A DNA stretch of 64,000 nt from Alphaproteobacteria bacterium. Its GTDB lineage: Bacteria > Pseudomonadota > Alphaproteobacteria > Rhodobacterales > Rhodobacteraceae. The notes below the pieces were generated by a model. That model did no database searches. It saw nothing but the letters and a program-made list of their open reading frames with translations, and was not told the origin of the DNA. The stretch is taken from the NCBI GenBank assembly GCA_030425925.1, contig JAUHZO010000005.1, positions 124,001-188,000 on the forward strand. Reading direction: 5' to 3'. The translations under genes and the position numbers were made by a program. Shown here piece after piece: positions 53,711-62,343 of the stretch (within the stretch, counting starts at the first letter, position 1; the number at the start of each line of letters is the position of its first letter).

Positions 53711-54187
53711 ATGAGGCTTACGACGATCACAGCAGCGGTGACGCTGGTGGCGGGCGTGGCGGTCGCCGAGACCGTGGCGCCGGGTGACGTGCAGTTCACC
53801 GAATATGGCGAAGTGACCCAGTCGCTGACCGGTCAGCCCGGCGATGCCGAGCGCGGCAAGACCGTGTTTTCCAGCCGGTCCAAGGGCAATTGCGTGGCCT
53901 GCCACGCGGTGGCGCAGCTGGCCGACGTGCCTTTCCACGGCGAGGTTGGCCCCGAGCTGACCTGGACCGGTGAGGTGCGCAGCGCAGAGGAACTGCGCGG
54001 CATCGTGGCAAACGCCAAGATGATGTTCGAAGGCACGGTGATGCCGGCCTTCTACAAGACCACCGGTTTCACCCGTCCGGGCGACGGCTACACCGGCAAG
54101 GCCGCCGCTGGCGACCTGGCGCCGATCCTGACGGCGCAGGAAATCGAGGACGTGGTCGCCTTCCTGCTGACGCTGCAGGAAGGCTGA
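53711..54187 (+). CDS. soxX: SoxX cytochrome c
   Basis: Monoheme c-type cytochrome of 158 aa, partner of SoxA. A signal peptide ends near residue 20 (VAGVAVAETVAPG). The haem site is GNCVACHAVAQ near residue 60, and the distal ligand region is MMFEGTVMPAFY. SoxAX links a sulfane sulfur to the cysteine of SoxY, starting thiosulfate oxidation. GGGAGG precedes the ATG. Confidence 0.95.
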   Translation: MRLTTITAAVTLVAGVAVAETVAPGDVQFTEYGEVTQSLTGQPGDAERGKTVFSSRSKGNCVACHAVAQLADVPFHGEVGPELTWTGEVRSAEELRGIVANAKMMFEGTVMPAFYKTTGFTRPGDGYTGKAAAGDLAPILTAQEIEDVVAFLLTLQEG

Positions 54188-54211
54188 TTGCATTAACTGA
54201 GGAGTAAGACG

Positions 54212-54628
54212 ATGGACTTTACACGTCGCGAAACGCTGGCCCTGGGTGCCGGTGCCGCGCTGATGACCGTCCTGCCGTTCCGTGCAAATGCGGCGGTGGA
54301 CGATCTGATTGCTGAATTCACCGGCGGTGCCGCCGTGGCAGATGGCGGGGTCGACCTGACCGCGCCGGAAATCGCCGAAAACGGCAACACCGTTCCGATC
54401 ACCGTGGGTGCCGAAGGGGCCACCGCGATCATGGTTCTGGCCGCCGGCAACCCGACCCCGCCGGTCGCCACCTTCAAGTTCGGCCCGATGGCCGGCGCGC
54501 AGTCTGCCTCCACCCGGATCCGTCTGGCTGGCACGCAGGACGTCGTTGCCGTGGCCCAGCTGGCCGACGGTTCGTTTGCACGCGCGTCGAAGACCGTGAA
54601 GGTCACCATCGGCGGCTGCGGCGGCTGA
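54212..54628 (+). CDS. soxY: SoxY sulfur-carrier protein
   Basis: Periplasmic carrier of 138 aa. A twin-arginine signal (MDFTRRETLALGAGAALM) is followed by a beta-sandwich domain. The C-terminus ends in VTIGGCGG; the cysteine in the flexible GGCGG tail covalently carries the sulfur substrate through the cycle. With SoxZ, which follows 25 bases later, it forms the heterodimeric carrier. Confidence 0.97.
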   Translation: MDFTRRETLALGAGAALMTVLPFRANAAVDDLIAEFTGGAAVADGGVDLTAPEIAENGNTVPITVGAEGATAIMVLAAGNPTPPVATFKFGPMAGAQSASTRIRLAGTQDVVAVAQLADGSFARASKTVKVTIGGCGG

Positions 54629-54653
54629 TCACAGAAATCAAGGAGACAGACAA

Positions 54654-54983
54654 ATGGCAGATGGTGTCAAACCCCGCGTCAAGGTCCCGAAGAAAGCCGC
54701 TGCTGGTGACGTCGTCACCATCAAGACGCTGATCTCGCACCCGATGGAATCGGGTCAGCGCAAGGACAGCTCGGGCAACGTGATCCCGCGTTCGATCATC
54801 AACCGCTTCGTGGTTGACTACAATGGTCAGAACGTCATCGACGTGGATCTCGCTCCGGCGATCTCGACCAACCCGTATTTCGAATTCGATGCGATGATCC
54901 CCGAAGCGGGCGAGATGACGTTCACCTGGTACGATGACGACGGCTCCGTCTACGAGGAAGCCAAGTCGATCGCGATCGGCTAA
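54654..54983 (+). CDS. soxZ: SoxZ sulfur-carrier partner
   Basis: Protein of 109 aa with no signal peptide, as expected since it is co-exported with SoxY. Characteristic segments are ISHPMESGQRKDSSGNVIPR near residue 25 and FTWYDDDGSVYEEAKSI at the C-terminus. Followed by a perfect hairpin before soxA. Confidence 0.97.
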   Translation: MADGVKPRVKVPKKAAAGDVVTIKTLISHPMESGQRKDSSGNVIPRSIINRFVVDYNGQNVIDVDLAPAISTNPYFEFDAMIPEAGEMTFTWYDDDGSVYEEAKSIAIG

Positions 54984-54990
54984 GGTCTTT

Positions 54991-55016
54991 CCCTGCCCCG
55001 CATCTGCGGGGCAGGG
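54991..55016 (+). terminator. Hairpin between soxZ and soxA
   Basis: Perfect 11-bp stem CCCTGCCCCGC / GCGGGGCAGGG with a 4-base loop and no T-run. Starting 7 bases after the soxZ stop, it more likely stabilises the soxXYZ mRNA end or partly reduces read-through than fully terminates. Confidence 0.65.
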
Positions 55017-55040
55017 TCGCCATATGGGAGGGAAGAACAT

Positions 55041-55886
55041 ATGAAATTCAAGGCACTGACGGCTGTGGCCGCACTGCTTGCCGCACCGCTGGCCTATGCG
55101 GGTGGCCCGGATGACGACACCCTTGTCGTCAATGAAGAAGTCGAAATGGCCACCAAGGTGGCAGCGCCCGCGCACATGTCCGACACCGGCATCGACACCA
55201 TCATGTCGGGCTGGCACTTCCGCACCGACGAGACCCAGTCGCTGCAGATGGACGATTTCGAAAACCCGTCCATGATCTTCGTCGACCAGGCGGTGGACTA
55301 TTTCGAAACCGTCGATGGCACCGAAGGCAAGTCCTGCGCTTCCTGCCATGAAAGCGTCGAGGAGTTTGCCGGTCTGTCGGCCACCATGCCCAAGATGATC
55401 GACGGCAAGCTGACCACGATGGAAGACCTGCTGAATTCGCATCGCGCCGAGGCCATGGGTGCCGAGCCCTGGAAGTGGTCCAGCGCCGAAATGCAGGCCC
55501 TCGTTGCCCTGATCGGCCTGCAGTCGCGCGGCATGCCCATGAACGTGGCCATCGACGGCGACGCGGCTCCCTACTGGGAGCAGGGCAAGGAGATGTACTA
55601 TACCCGGTACGGTCAACTGGAACTGTCCTGTGCCAACTGCCACGAGGAGAACTACGGCAATTTCATCCGCGCCGATCACCTCAGCCAGGGCCAGATCAAC
55701 GGCTTTCCGACCTACCGTCTGAAACAGGCCAAGCTGATCTCGCGTCACAACCGCTTCCGCGGCTGCATCCGTGACACGCGTGGCGAAACCTTTGCCGAGG
55801 GTTCGGACGAATTCCGCGCGCTGGAACTCTATGTCGCGTCGCGCGGCAACGGCCTCAGCGTCGAGACCCCGGCGGTCCGCCAGTAA
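55041..55886 (+). CDS. soxA: SoxA diheme cytochrome c
   Basis: Catalytic subunit of SoxAX, 281 aa. A signal (ALTAVAALLAAPLAYA) precedes two haem sites, GKSCASCHES near residue 100 and LSCANCHEEN near 200. The cysteine ligand of the active haem lies in HNRFRGCIRDTRGE. Family length matches diheme SoxA of Paracoccus. GGGAGGGA precedes the ATG. It is followed by a strong terminator. Confidence 0.96.
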   Translation: MKFKALTAVAALLAAPLAYAGGPDDDTLVVNEEVEMATKVAAPAHMSDTGIDTIMSGWHFRTDETQSLQMDDFENPSMIFVDQAVDYFETVDGTEGKSCASCHESVEEFAGLSATMPKMIDGKLTTMEDLLNSHRAEAMGAEPWKWSSAEMQALVALIGLQSRGMPMNVAIDGDAAPYWEQGKEMYYTRYGQLELSCANCHEENYGNFIRADHLSQGQINGFPTYRLKQAKLISRHNRFRGCIRDTRGETFAEGSDEFRALELYVASRGNGLSVETPAVRQ

Positions 55887-55894
55887 ACCCGTTG

Positions 55895-55931
55895 CCCCGC
55901 GTCAGACTGCCTGACGCGGGGTTTCTTCTTT
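55895..55931 (+). terminator. Rho-independent terminator between soxA and soxB
   Basis: Perfect 11-bp stem CCCCGCGTCAG / CTGACGCGGGG (55895-55905 and 55911-55921) followed by TTTCTTCTTT. It would end a soxVWXYZA transcript, so soxB may need read-through or its own promoter. Confidence 0.85.
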
Positions 55932-55941
55932 ACCATCCATT

Positions 55942-55959
55942 CACACATGCGCATGTGTG
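55942..55959. promoter_or_regulatory. Perfect 18-bp palindrome upstream of soxB
   Basis: CACACATGCGCATGTGTG, between the soxA terminator and the soxB start 26 bases further on. Its form fits a dimeric regulator site, but it does not match the SoxR-type site before soxX. No clear promoter elements can be read. Confidence 0.55.
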
Positions 55960-55984
55960 TCATGAGACAGAAAGCTCCCTCCCC

Positions 55985-57685
55985 ATGATCTCAAGACGCG
56001 ATTTCCTGCAGGTGTCCATGGCGGCCTCGGCCCTGTACGGGGCCACCGGCTTTGGCAACTGGGCGCGGCTCGCCGCGCAACAGGCGCTGACCCAGGACGA
56101 CCTGCTGCAATTCGATACCTTCGGCAATGTCAGCCTGATCCACGTCACCGACATTCATGCGCAGCTGAAGCCGATCTATTTCCGCGAACCGTCGATCAAT
56201 ATCGGTGTCGGCGGCAACAAGGGCGCGGTGCCGCATGTGACCGGTGCGGATTTCCGCAAGCTCTACGGCATCAATGACGGCTCGCCTTCGCATTACGCGC
56301 TGTCCTCGGGTGATTTCAGCGCGCTGGCCCAGGCCTATGGCAAGGTCGGCGGCATGGACCGCGTAGCCACCGTGGTCAATGCCATCCGCGCCGACCGTCC
56401 GGATGCGCTGCTGCTGGATGGCGGCGACACCTGGCATGGCAGCTACACATGTTATCACACCCAAGGCCAGGACATGGTCAACGTGATGAACGGTCTCCGA
56501 CCCGATGCGATGACCTTCCACTGGGAGTTCACGCTCGGGTCCGAGCGCGTCCAGGAGCTGGTGGAGTCCCTCCCCTTCGCCGCCCTGGGCCAGAACATCT
56601 TTGACGCCGAATGGGACGAGCCGCTGCCCGACCTGTTCCCGCCCTACACGTTCTTTGAGCGTGGCGGCGTCAAGATCGCGGTGATTGGCCAGGCCTTCCC
56701 CTACATGCCCATCGCGAACCCGCGCTGGATGTTCCCGGAATACTCTTTCGGCATCCGCGACGAACGCATGCAGGAAATGGTGGACGAGGTGCGCGGCCAG
56801 GGTGCCGAACTGGTGGTCTGCCTGAGCCATAACGGCTTTGACGTCGACAAGAAGATGGCGTCGAAAGTCACCGGAATCGACGTCATCCTGACCGGCCACA
56901 CCCATGACGCGCTGCCCGAACCGGTGCTGGTGGGCGACACGATCCTGATCGCGTCGGGCTCCAACGGCAAGTTCGTCTCCCGCGTCGATCTCGACGTGCG
57001 CGACGGTCGCATGATGGGCTTCCGCCACAAGCTGATCCCGATCTTCTCGGACGTGATCACGCCGGATGCCGACATGGCCGCCCTGATCGACGAACAGCGC
57101 GCGCCCTACAAGGCCGAGCTGGAAGAGGTGATCGGCCAGACCGACACGCTGCTTTATCGTCGCGGCAACTTCAACGGTTCCTGGGATGATCTGATCTGCG
57201 ACGCGCTGATTTCCGAGCGCGAGGCCGACATTGCCATGTCGCCCGGCGTGCGTTGGGGCCCATCGCTGATCCCCGGCGACAACATCACGCGCGAGGATAT
57301 CTGGAACGTCACCTCGATGACCTATGGCGAGGCCTATCGCACGGAAATGACCGGCGAATTCATCAAGGTGATCCTGGAAGACGTGGCCGACAACATCTTC
57401 AACCCCGATCCCTACTACCAGCAGGGCGGGGACATGGTGCGCATCGGCGGCATGGGCTATCGTTGCGACGTGACCAAGCCGCAGGGTGAACGCATCAGCA
57501 ACATGACGCTGCTCAAGACCGGCGAGGCCATCGACCCGGCCAAGACCTATGTCGTCGCGGGCTGGGCCTCGGTCAACGAAGGCACCGAAGGGCCGCAGAT
57601 CTGGGACGTGGTGGAAAACCACATCCGCAAGCTGGGCACCGTGTCGCTGGAACCCAACAATTCGGTTGAGGTTGTGGGCGCGTGA
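55985..57685 (+). CDS. soxB: SoxB sulfate thiohydrolase
   Basis: Di-manganese hydrolase of 566 aa that releases sulfate from sulfonated SoxY. A twin-arginine signal (MISRRDFLQVSMAASALYG) is followed by the metal-binding VTDIHAQLKPIYFREP near residue 55. LLDGGDTWHGSYTCYHTQG lies near 150 and DVILTGHTHDALPEP near 300, together giving the metallophosphatase-type ligands. The ATG at 55985 begins the signal. It follows a terminator and an 18-bp palindrome and leads a soxBCDEF group. Confidence 0.96.
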   Translation: MISRRDFLQVSMAASALYGATGFGNWARLAAQQALTQDDLLQFDTFGNVSLIHVTDIHAQLKPIYFREPSINIGVGGNKGAVPHVTGADFRKLYGINDGSPSHYALSSGDFSALAQAYGKVGGMDRVATVVNAIRADRPDALLLDGGDTWHGSYTCYHTQGQDMVNVMNGLRPDAMTFHWEFTLGSERVQELVESLPFAALGQNIFDAEWDEPLPDLFPPYTFFERGGVKIAVIGQAFPYMPIANPRWMFPEYSFGIRDERMQEMVDEVRGQGAELVVCLSHNGFDVDKKMASKVTGIDVILTGHTHDALPEPVLVGDTILIASGSNGKFVSRVDLDVRDGRMMGFRHKLIPIFSDVITPDADMAALIDEQRAPYKAELEEVIGQTDTLLYRRGNFNGSWDDLICDALISEREADIAMSPGVRWGPSLIPGDNITREDIWNVTSMTYGEAYRTEMTGEFIKVILEDVADNIFNPDPYYQQGGDMVRIGGMGYRCDVTKPQGERISNMTLLKTGEAIDPAKTYVVAGWASVNEGTEGPQIWDVVENHIRKLGTVSLEPNNSVEVVGA

Positions 57686-57716
57686 CGCGCTCACGGCTTT
57701 GGATAGGAGAGAAACC

Positions 57717-58994
57717 ATGACAAAAGAGAACACGGGCACGTCGCGCCGCCAGTTCTTGACCGGGGCCGCCGCCATGGGCGCCGGTGCGGTCGTAGCCAGC
57801 GCGGCCAAGGCCGCCGGACCTGATCCGTTGATCACGGAAGTGCAGGAATGGGCCTCGGGCCTGGGTGACGGCGTCGACGCCACGCCCTACGGCCTGCCGA
57901 TCCAGTTCGAGGATGACGTGATCCGCCGCAACGTGGAATGGCTGACTGCCGACACGATCAGCTCGATCAACTTCACGCCGATCCACGCGCTGGACGGCAC
58001 GATCACCCCGCAGGGCTGCGCGTTCGAGCGGCACCACTCGGGCGCGATCGAGCTGAAGAAGGGCGATTACCGCCTGATGATCAACGGCCTGGTCGACAAG
58101 CCGCTGGTCTTCACCTACGCGGATCTGGAGCGCTTCCCGCGCGAACAGCACGTCTATTTCTGCGAATGCGCGGCAAATACCGGCATGGAATGGGCCGGCG
58201 CGCAGCTGAACGGCGCGCAGTTCACCCACGGCATGATCCACAACATGGAATACACCGGTGTTCCCCTGCGCACCCTGCTGGCCGAGGCCGGTCTGGACGC
58301 GGCCGGCGATTTTGCCGACAAGTGGGTGTATGTCGAAGGGGCGGATGCGTCCTCGAACGGCCGGTCGATCCCGATGGAAAAGGCCATGGACGACGTGCTT
58401 GTGGCCTTCAAGGCCAACGGCGAAGCCCTGCGCAAGGAGCACGGCTACCCGGTGCGTCTGGTCGTTCCCGGCTGGGAAGGCAACATGTGGGTCAAGTGGC
58501 TGCGCCGCGTCGAGGTCATGGATGGCCCGGTGGAAAGCCGCGAGGAGACCTCCAAGTACACCGACACGCTGGCCGACGGCACCTCGCGCAAGTGGACCTG
58601 GGTCATGGATGCGAAATCCGTGGTCACCAGCCCCAGCCCGCAGGCGCCGATCAGGCACGGTCACGGCCCGGTGGTCATCACCGGCATGGCCTGGTCCGGC
58701 CATGGCAAGATCACCCGAGTCGATGTCTCCAAGGATGGCGGCATGACCTGGGAAACCGCGCGCCTCGCCAAGGAAGGCGAGGACAAGGCACTGACCCGTT
58801 TCTACCTCGACACCACCTGGAACGGCGAGGAATGGCTGCTGCAATCGCGCGCCATGGACGAAACCGGCTATGTTCAGCCCACCAAGGCGCAACTGCGCGA
58901 GGTGCGGGGCCTGAACTCGATCTACCACAACAACTGTATCCAGACCTGGCATGTAAAGCCGAACGGGGAGGCAGAAAATGTCGAAGTCTCTTAA
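57717..58994 (+). CDS. soxC: SoxC sulfur dehydrogenase, molybdenum subunit
   Basis: Molybdopterin protein of 425 aa. A twin-arginine signal (TSRRQFLTGAAAMGAGAVV) is followed by the sulfite-oxidase-type domain with the Mo-ligating cysteine in FCECAANTGMEWAGAQ near residue 147. LVVPGWEGNMWVKWLRRVEV lies near 250. With SoxD it oxidises the sulfane sulfur left on SoxY, giving full yield of electrons and no sulfur globules. Overlaps soxD by 17 bases. Confidence 0.96.
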   Translation: MTKENTGTSRRQFLTGAAAMGAGAVVASAAKAAGPDPLITEVQEWASGLGDGVDATPYGLPIQFEDDVIRRNVEWLTADTISSINFTPIHALDGTITPQGCAFERHHSGAIELKKGDYRLMINGLVDKPLVFTYADLERFPREQHVYFCECAANTGMEWAGAQLNGAQFTHGMIHNMEYTGVPLRTLLAEAGLDAAGDFADKWVYVEGADASSNGRSIPMEKAMDDVLVAFKANGEALRKEHGYPVRLVVPGWEGNMWVKWLRRVEVMDGPVESREETSKYTDTLADGTSRKWTWVMDAKSVVTSPSPQAPIRHGHGPVVITGMAWSGHGKITRVDVSKDGGMTWETARLAKEGEDKALTRFYLDTTWNGEEWLLQSRAMDETGYVQPTKAQLREVRGLNSIYHNNCIQTWHVKPNGEAENVEVS

Positions 58995-60219
58995 TCTCTA
59001 CGCCGGAACGGCCATCGGCATCGTCGTGCTGCTGACCGCAGCCTACAATTTCGCCGACCGCAATGTCGCGGATTTCCCCGAAAACGCCCGCACGGTCGAG
59101 GCACTGCCCGCGCCGATCCCCGAGCCGGAGCAGCCGGTTCAGCAGGCGGCGGCCGAGACCGCCAAGGGCGGTCTGGTGGCCGCGGCCAACGCCGCGGACG
59201 AGGCCGGCGACGGTCTGCGCTTTGGCCTGGGCCGCGAAGCCCTGCCCGAGGAGATCGCGGCCTGGGACGTCGATGTTCGCCCCGACGGCACCGGCCTGCC
59301 CGCAGGCTCGGGCAACGCCTATGATGGCGAGTCGATCTTTGAGGACAACTGCGCGGCCTGCCACGGCTCCTTTGCCGAAGGTGTGGACAACTGGCCCAAG
59401 CTGGCTGGCGGCATGGACACGCTGGACCATGAAGACCCGCTGAAGACCGTGGGCTCCTACTGGCCCTATCTTTCGACGGTCTGGGACTACGTGCATCGCT
59501 CGATGCCGTTCGGGGCTGCGCAGACGCTGTCGGATGACGATGTCTACGCGATCACGGCCTATATCCTCTATTCCAACGATATCATCGACGACGAGTTCGA
59601 ACTGTCGGCGGAAACCTGGGACCAGGTGGAAATGCCCAATGCCGGGGGCTTTATCGTGGATGACCGCGAGGCCACCGAATACAGCCAGTGGCGGACCGAG
59701 CCCTGCATGGAGAACTGCAAGGAAAGCGTGCAGATCACCATGCGCGCCACCGTTCTGGACGTGACCCCGGACGAGGAAGGTGGCGAAGACCACGCCTCGA
59801 TGGACGCAGCCGCGCCCGCCGAAGCGGCCGCACCGGCAGAGGCCGAGGTCACCGAAGCAGCAGCTGCCGCCGACGCCCCGGCCGAAACTGCCGTGGCGGC
59901 CATTGATCCCGCGCTGGTGGATGCCGGTGAAAAGGTGTTCCGCAAGTGCAAGGCCTGCCACCAGATCGGTGCCGGGGCCAAGAACCGCACCGGTCCGCAT
60001 CTCAACGGCGTGCTGGGCCGTGCCATCGGCACCGTCGACGGTTTCAACTATTCCGGCACCATGGCCGGCATGGGCGGCGTCTGGGACGAAGAGTCCATGG
60101 CAGCCTTCCTTGCCGATCCGCGCGGCTATGTCAGCGGCACCAAGATGGCGTTTGCCGGCCTCAAGAAGGACGACGAGATCGCCGCCGTGACAGCGTATCT
60201 CCAGGCGGCGTCCGAATAA
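58978..60219 (+). CDS. soxD: SoxD sulfur dehydrogenase, diheme cytochrome subunit
   Basis: Cytochrome c subunit of 413 aa. An N-terminal membrane segment or uncleaved signal (AGTAIGIVVLLTAAYNF) is followed by a first haem domain (DNCAACHGSFAEG near residue 125). An Ala/Glu/Pro-rich linker (residues about 265-305) leads to a second domain with KCKACHQIGAGAKNRTGPHL near residue 325. Two-domain SoxD proteins have this plan. The second domain resembles SoxE strongly, suggesting shared ancestry. Start lies inside soxC. Confidence 0.95.
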   Translation: MSKSLNLYAGTAIGIVVLLTAAYNFADRNVADFPENARTVEALPAPIPEPEQPVQQAAAETAKGGLVAAANAADEAGDGLRFGLGREALPEEIAAWDVDVRPDGTGLPAGSGNAYDGESIFEDNCAACHGSFAEGVDNWPKLAGGMDTLDHEDPLKTVGSYWPYLSTVWDYVHRSMPFGAAQTLSDDDVYAITAYILYSNDIIDDEFELSAETWDQVEMPNAGGFIVDDREATEYSQWRTEPCMENCKESVQITMRATVLDVTPDEEGGEDHASMDAAAPAEAAAPAEAEVTEAAAAADAPAETAVAAIDPALVDAGEKVFRKCKACHQIGAGAKNRTGPHLNGVLGRAIGTVDGFNYSGTMAGMGGVWDEESMAAFLADPRGYVSGTKMAFAGLKKDDEIAAVTAYLQAASE

Positions 60220-60220
60220 G

Positions 60221-60931
60221 ATGCGGCGGCTTCTTGCCCTTGTGATTGTAGCGCTGGCCCCCATGGGGCCGGCGCTTGCCGATGAAACCGCCGAGCTGAT
60301 CGGCGATGTCGAGCGTGGCGAACGGCTGTTCCAGCAGTGCCGCAGCTGCCACCAGATCGGGGCCGGCGCGGACAACCGCATCGGGCCGCATCTGAACGGG
60401 ATTTTCGGCCGCACCGCGGGTGCGCTGGACGGGTTCCGCTATTCGCGCTCCATGGAACGGGCCTTTGGCGACGGGCTGATCTGGGATCTGCGCACGCTGG
60501 ACGCCTATATCGAAAACCCGCGCGCCCTGATCTCGGGCACGCGCATGTCCTATCGCGGCATGGCCGATCCGCAGGACCGCATGGACCTGCTGGCCTTCCT
60601 GCGGGACAACACCGCCAGCCCCCAGGACATTCCCGAAAGCGCCCCCACCGCCGTCCGGCGCGAGGTGGACCTGCCGCCGGAAATCCTGGCGATCGTGGGC
60701 GACGTGGCCTATGGTGAATACCTGGCGTCGGAATGCCTGACCTGCCACAGGCGCGATGGCGGGGACGAGGGGATCCCCTCGATCACCCACTGGCCGGAAG
60801 AAGACTTTGTGATCGCCATGCACGCCTACAAGCGCAAGCTGCGGCCGCATCCGGTGATGCAGATGATGGCCGGGCGCCTGAACGACGAAGAGATCGCGGC
60901 GCTGGCCGCGTATTTCGCCGCGCTCGACTAG
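60221..60931 (+). CDS. soxE: SoxE diheme cytochrome c
   Basis: Periplasmic cytochrome of 236 aa. A signal peptide (LLALVIVALAPMGPALA) is followed by two haem sites: CRSCHQIGAGADNRIGPHLN near residue 40 and SECLTCHRRDGGDEG near 170. The first domain is close to the C-terminal domain of SoxD. It starts 1 base after the soxD stop. In Paracoccus SoxE pairs with SoxF as the cytochrome part of a flavocytochrome-c-like complex. Confidence 0.93.
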   Translation: MRRLLALVIVALAPMGPALADETAELIGDVERGERLFQQCRSCHQIGAGADNRIGPHLNGIFGRTAGALDGFRYSRSMERAFGDGLIWDLRTLDAYIENPRALISGTRMSYRGMADPQDRMDLLAFLRDNTASPQDIPESAPTAVRREVDLPPEILAIVGDVAYGEYLASECLTCHRRDGGDEGIPSITHWPEEDFVIAMHAYKRKLRPHPVMQMMAGRLNDEEIAALAAYFAALD

Positions 60932-61022
60932 CGCGCACCACAGTTTCCCGAAGGGGAGCCACGGTTGAGCGGCACAAGAACCGCCCTCCGTACCCACAGG
61001 TCCAACAAGGAGGAGATTGGAC

Positions 61023-62282
61023 ATGACACTCAACAGACGAGGATTCCTTGGCGCGGCGGCGGCTGCGTCGGCGCTGGCGGCCCCCATGGTGCGCGCCCAG
61101 GCGCGCCCGCGGGTCGTGGTTGTCGGCGGCGGTGCCGGCGGGGCCACGGCGGCCCGCTACATCGCCAAGGACAGCCAGGGTGCCATCGACGTCACGCTGA
61201 TCGAGCCGACGCGCACCTATTACACCTGCTTCTTCTCGAACCTCTATATCGGCGGGTTCCGCGAGCTTTCGAGCATCGCGCATACCTATGGCACGCTGGC
61301 CGCCGAGTACGGCATCAACGTGGTGCATGACTGGGCCGTCGGCGTCGACCGCGACGCCCGCACCGTCACGCTCGCCGGGGGCGGGGTGGTCGGCTATGAC
61401 AAGCTGGTGCTGTCGCCGGGCATCGACTTTGTCGACGGGGCCGTGCCGGGCTGGGATCTCAGCGCGCAGGGCCGGATGCCCCATGCCTACAAGGCCGGCA
61501 CGCAGTCGGAACTGCTCAAGCGGCAGATCATGGCGATGCCCGAGGGCGGCACCTATGTCATGGTGGCCCCGCCCAATCCCTATCGCTGCCCCCCCGGGCC
61601 GTACGAGCGGATCTCGATGGTGGCGCATCACCTCAAGACGAACAACCCCACCGCCAAGATCATCATCGCCGATCCCAAGGCCAAGTTTTCCAAGCAGGCG
61701 CTGTTCGAGGAAGGCTGGCAGAAGCATTACTCGGGCATGATCGAACGCATCGGCCCGGATTTCGGGGGCGAGAATGTCAGCGTGAACCCGGCGGACATGA
61801 CCGTCGACATCGATGGCGAAGTGATCAACGCCGATGTCGTCAACGTCATCCCGGCGCAGAAGGCCGGCGCCATCTGTGACGCTGCCGGTCTGACCGAAGG
61901 CAACTGGGCCCCCGTGGACGGCCATTCCATGGTCAGCCGGATGGACGAGAACGTCTATATCCTGGGCGATGCCACGAACCAGGGCGACATGCCGAAATCC
62001 GGCTTCTCGGCCAACAGCCAGGCCAAGGCGGCGGCCATGGCGATCCGTGGGGCCCTGACCGGCAGCCGCGTGTTCCCGGCCAAGTATTCCAACACCTGCT
62101 GGTCGCTGATCGCGCCCGAGGACGGGATCAAGGTCGGGGCCGCCTACGAGCCCACCGCCGAAAAGATCGCCAGCGTGTCGAGCTTTGTCAGCCAGACCGG
62201 CGAAGACGCGGCGCTGCGCAAGACGACATACGAGGAAAGCCTCGGCTGGTATGCGGGCATCACTGCCGACATGTTCGGCTGA
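61023..62282 (+). CDS. soxF: SoxF flavoprotein (flavocytochrome c sulfide dehydrogenase type)
   Basis: FAD protein of 419 aa. A twin-arginine signal (MTLNRRGFLGAAAAASALAA) leads into PRVVVVGGGAGGATAARYIA. The flavin-linking cysteine is in YYTCFFSNLYIGG near residue 75, and the redox cysteines are in NPYRCPPGPYERIS and SNTCWSLIAPEDG. The ATG at 61023 follows AAGGAGGAG; an upstream TTG at 61017 is less likely. SoxF oxidises sulfide and reactivates the Sox system. It ends the operon before a bidirectional terminator; soxG and soxH do not follow. Confidence 0.95.
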   Translation: MTLNRRGFLGAAAAASALAAPMVRAQARPRVVVVGGGAGGATAARYIAKDSQGAIDVTLIEPTRTYYTCFFSNLYIGGFRELSSIAHTYGTLAAEYGINVVHDWAVGVDRDARTVTLAGGGVVGYDKLVLSPGIDFVDGAVPGWDLSAQGRMPHAYKAGTQSELLKRQIMAMPEGGTYVMVAPPNPYRCPPGPYERISMVAHHLKTNNPTAKIIIADPKAKFSKQALFEEGWQKHYSGMIERIGPDFGGENVSVNPADMTVDIDGEVINADVVNVIPAQKAGAICDAAGLTEGNWAPVDGHSMVSRMDENVYILGDATNQGDMPKSGFSANSQAKAAAMAIRGALTGSRVFPAKYSNTCWSLIAPEDGIKVGAAYEPTAEKIASVSSFVSQTGEDAALRKTTYEESLGWYAGITADMFG

Positions 62283-62306
62283 TCCGGCGTCATTGCGAAA
62301 TTGCAG

Positions 62307-62343
62307 GCCGGCGCGCCCTTTGGGTGCGCCGGCTTTGCTTTTT
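62307..62343. terminator. Rho-independent terminator at the end of the sox locus
   Basis: GCCGGCGC / GCGCCGGC stem extended by CCC/GGG around a TTT loop (62307-62333), followed by TTTGCTTTTT. It lies between the convergent soxF and photolyase-like genes and should serve both. Confidence 0.9.
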
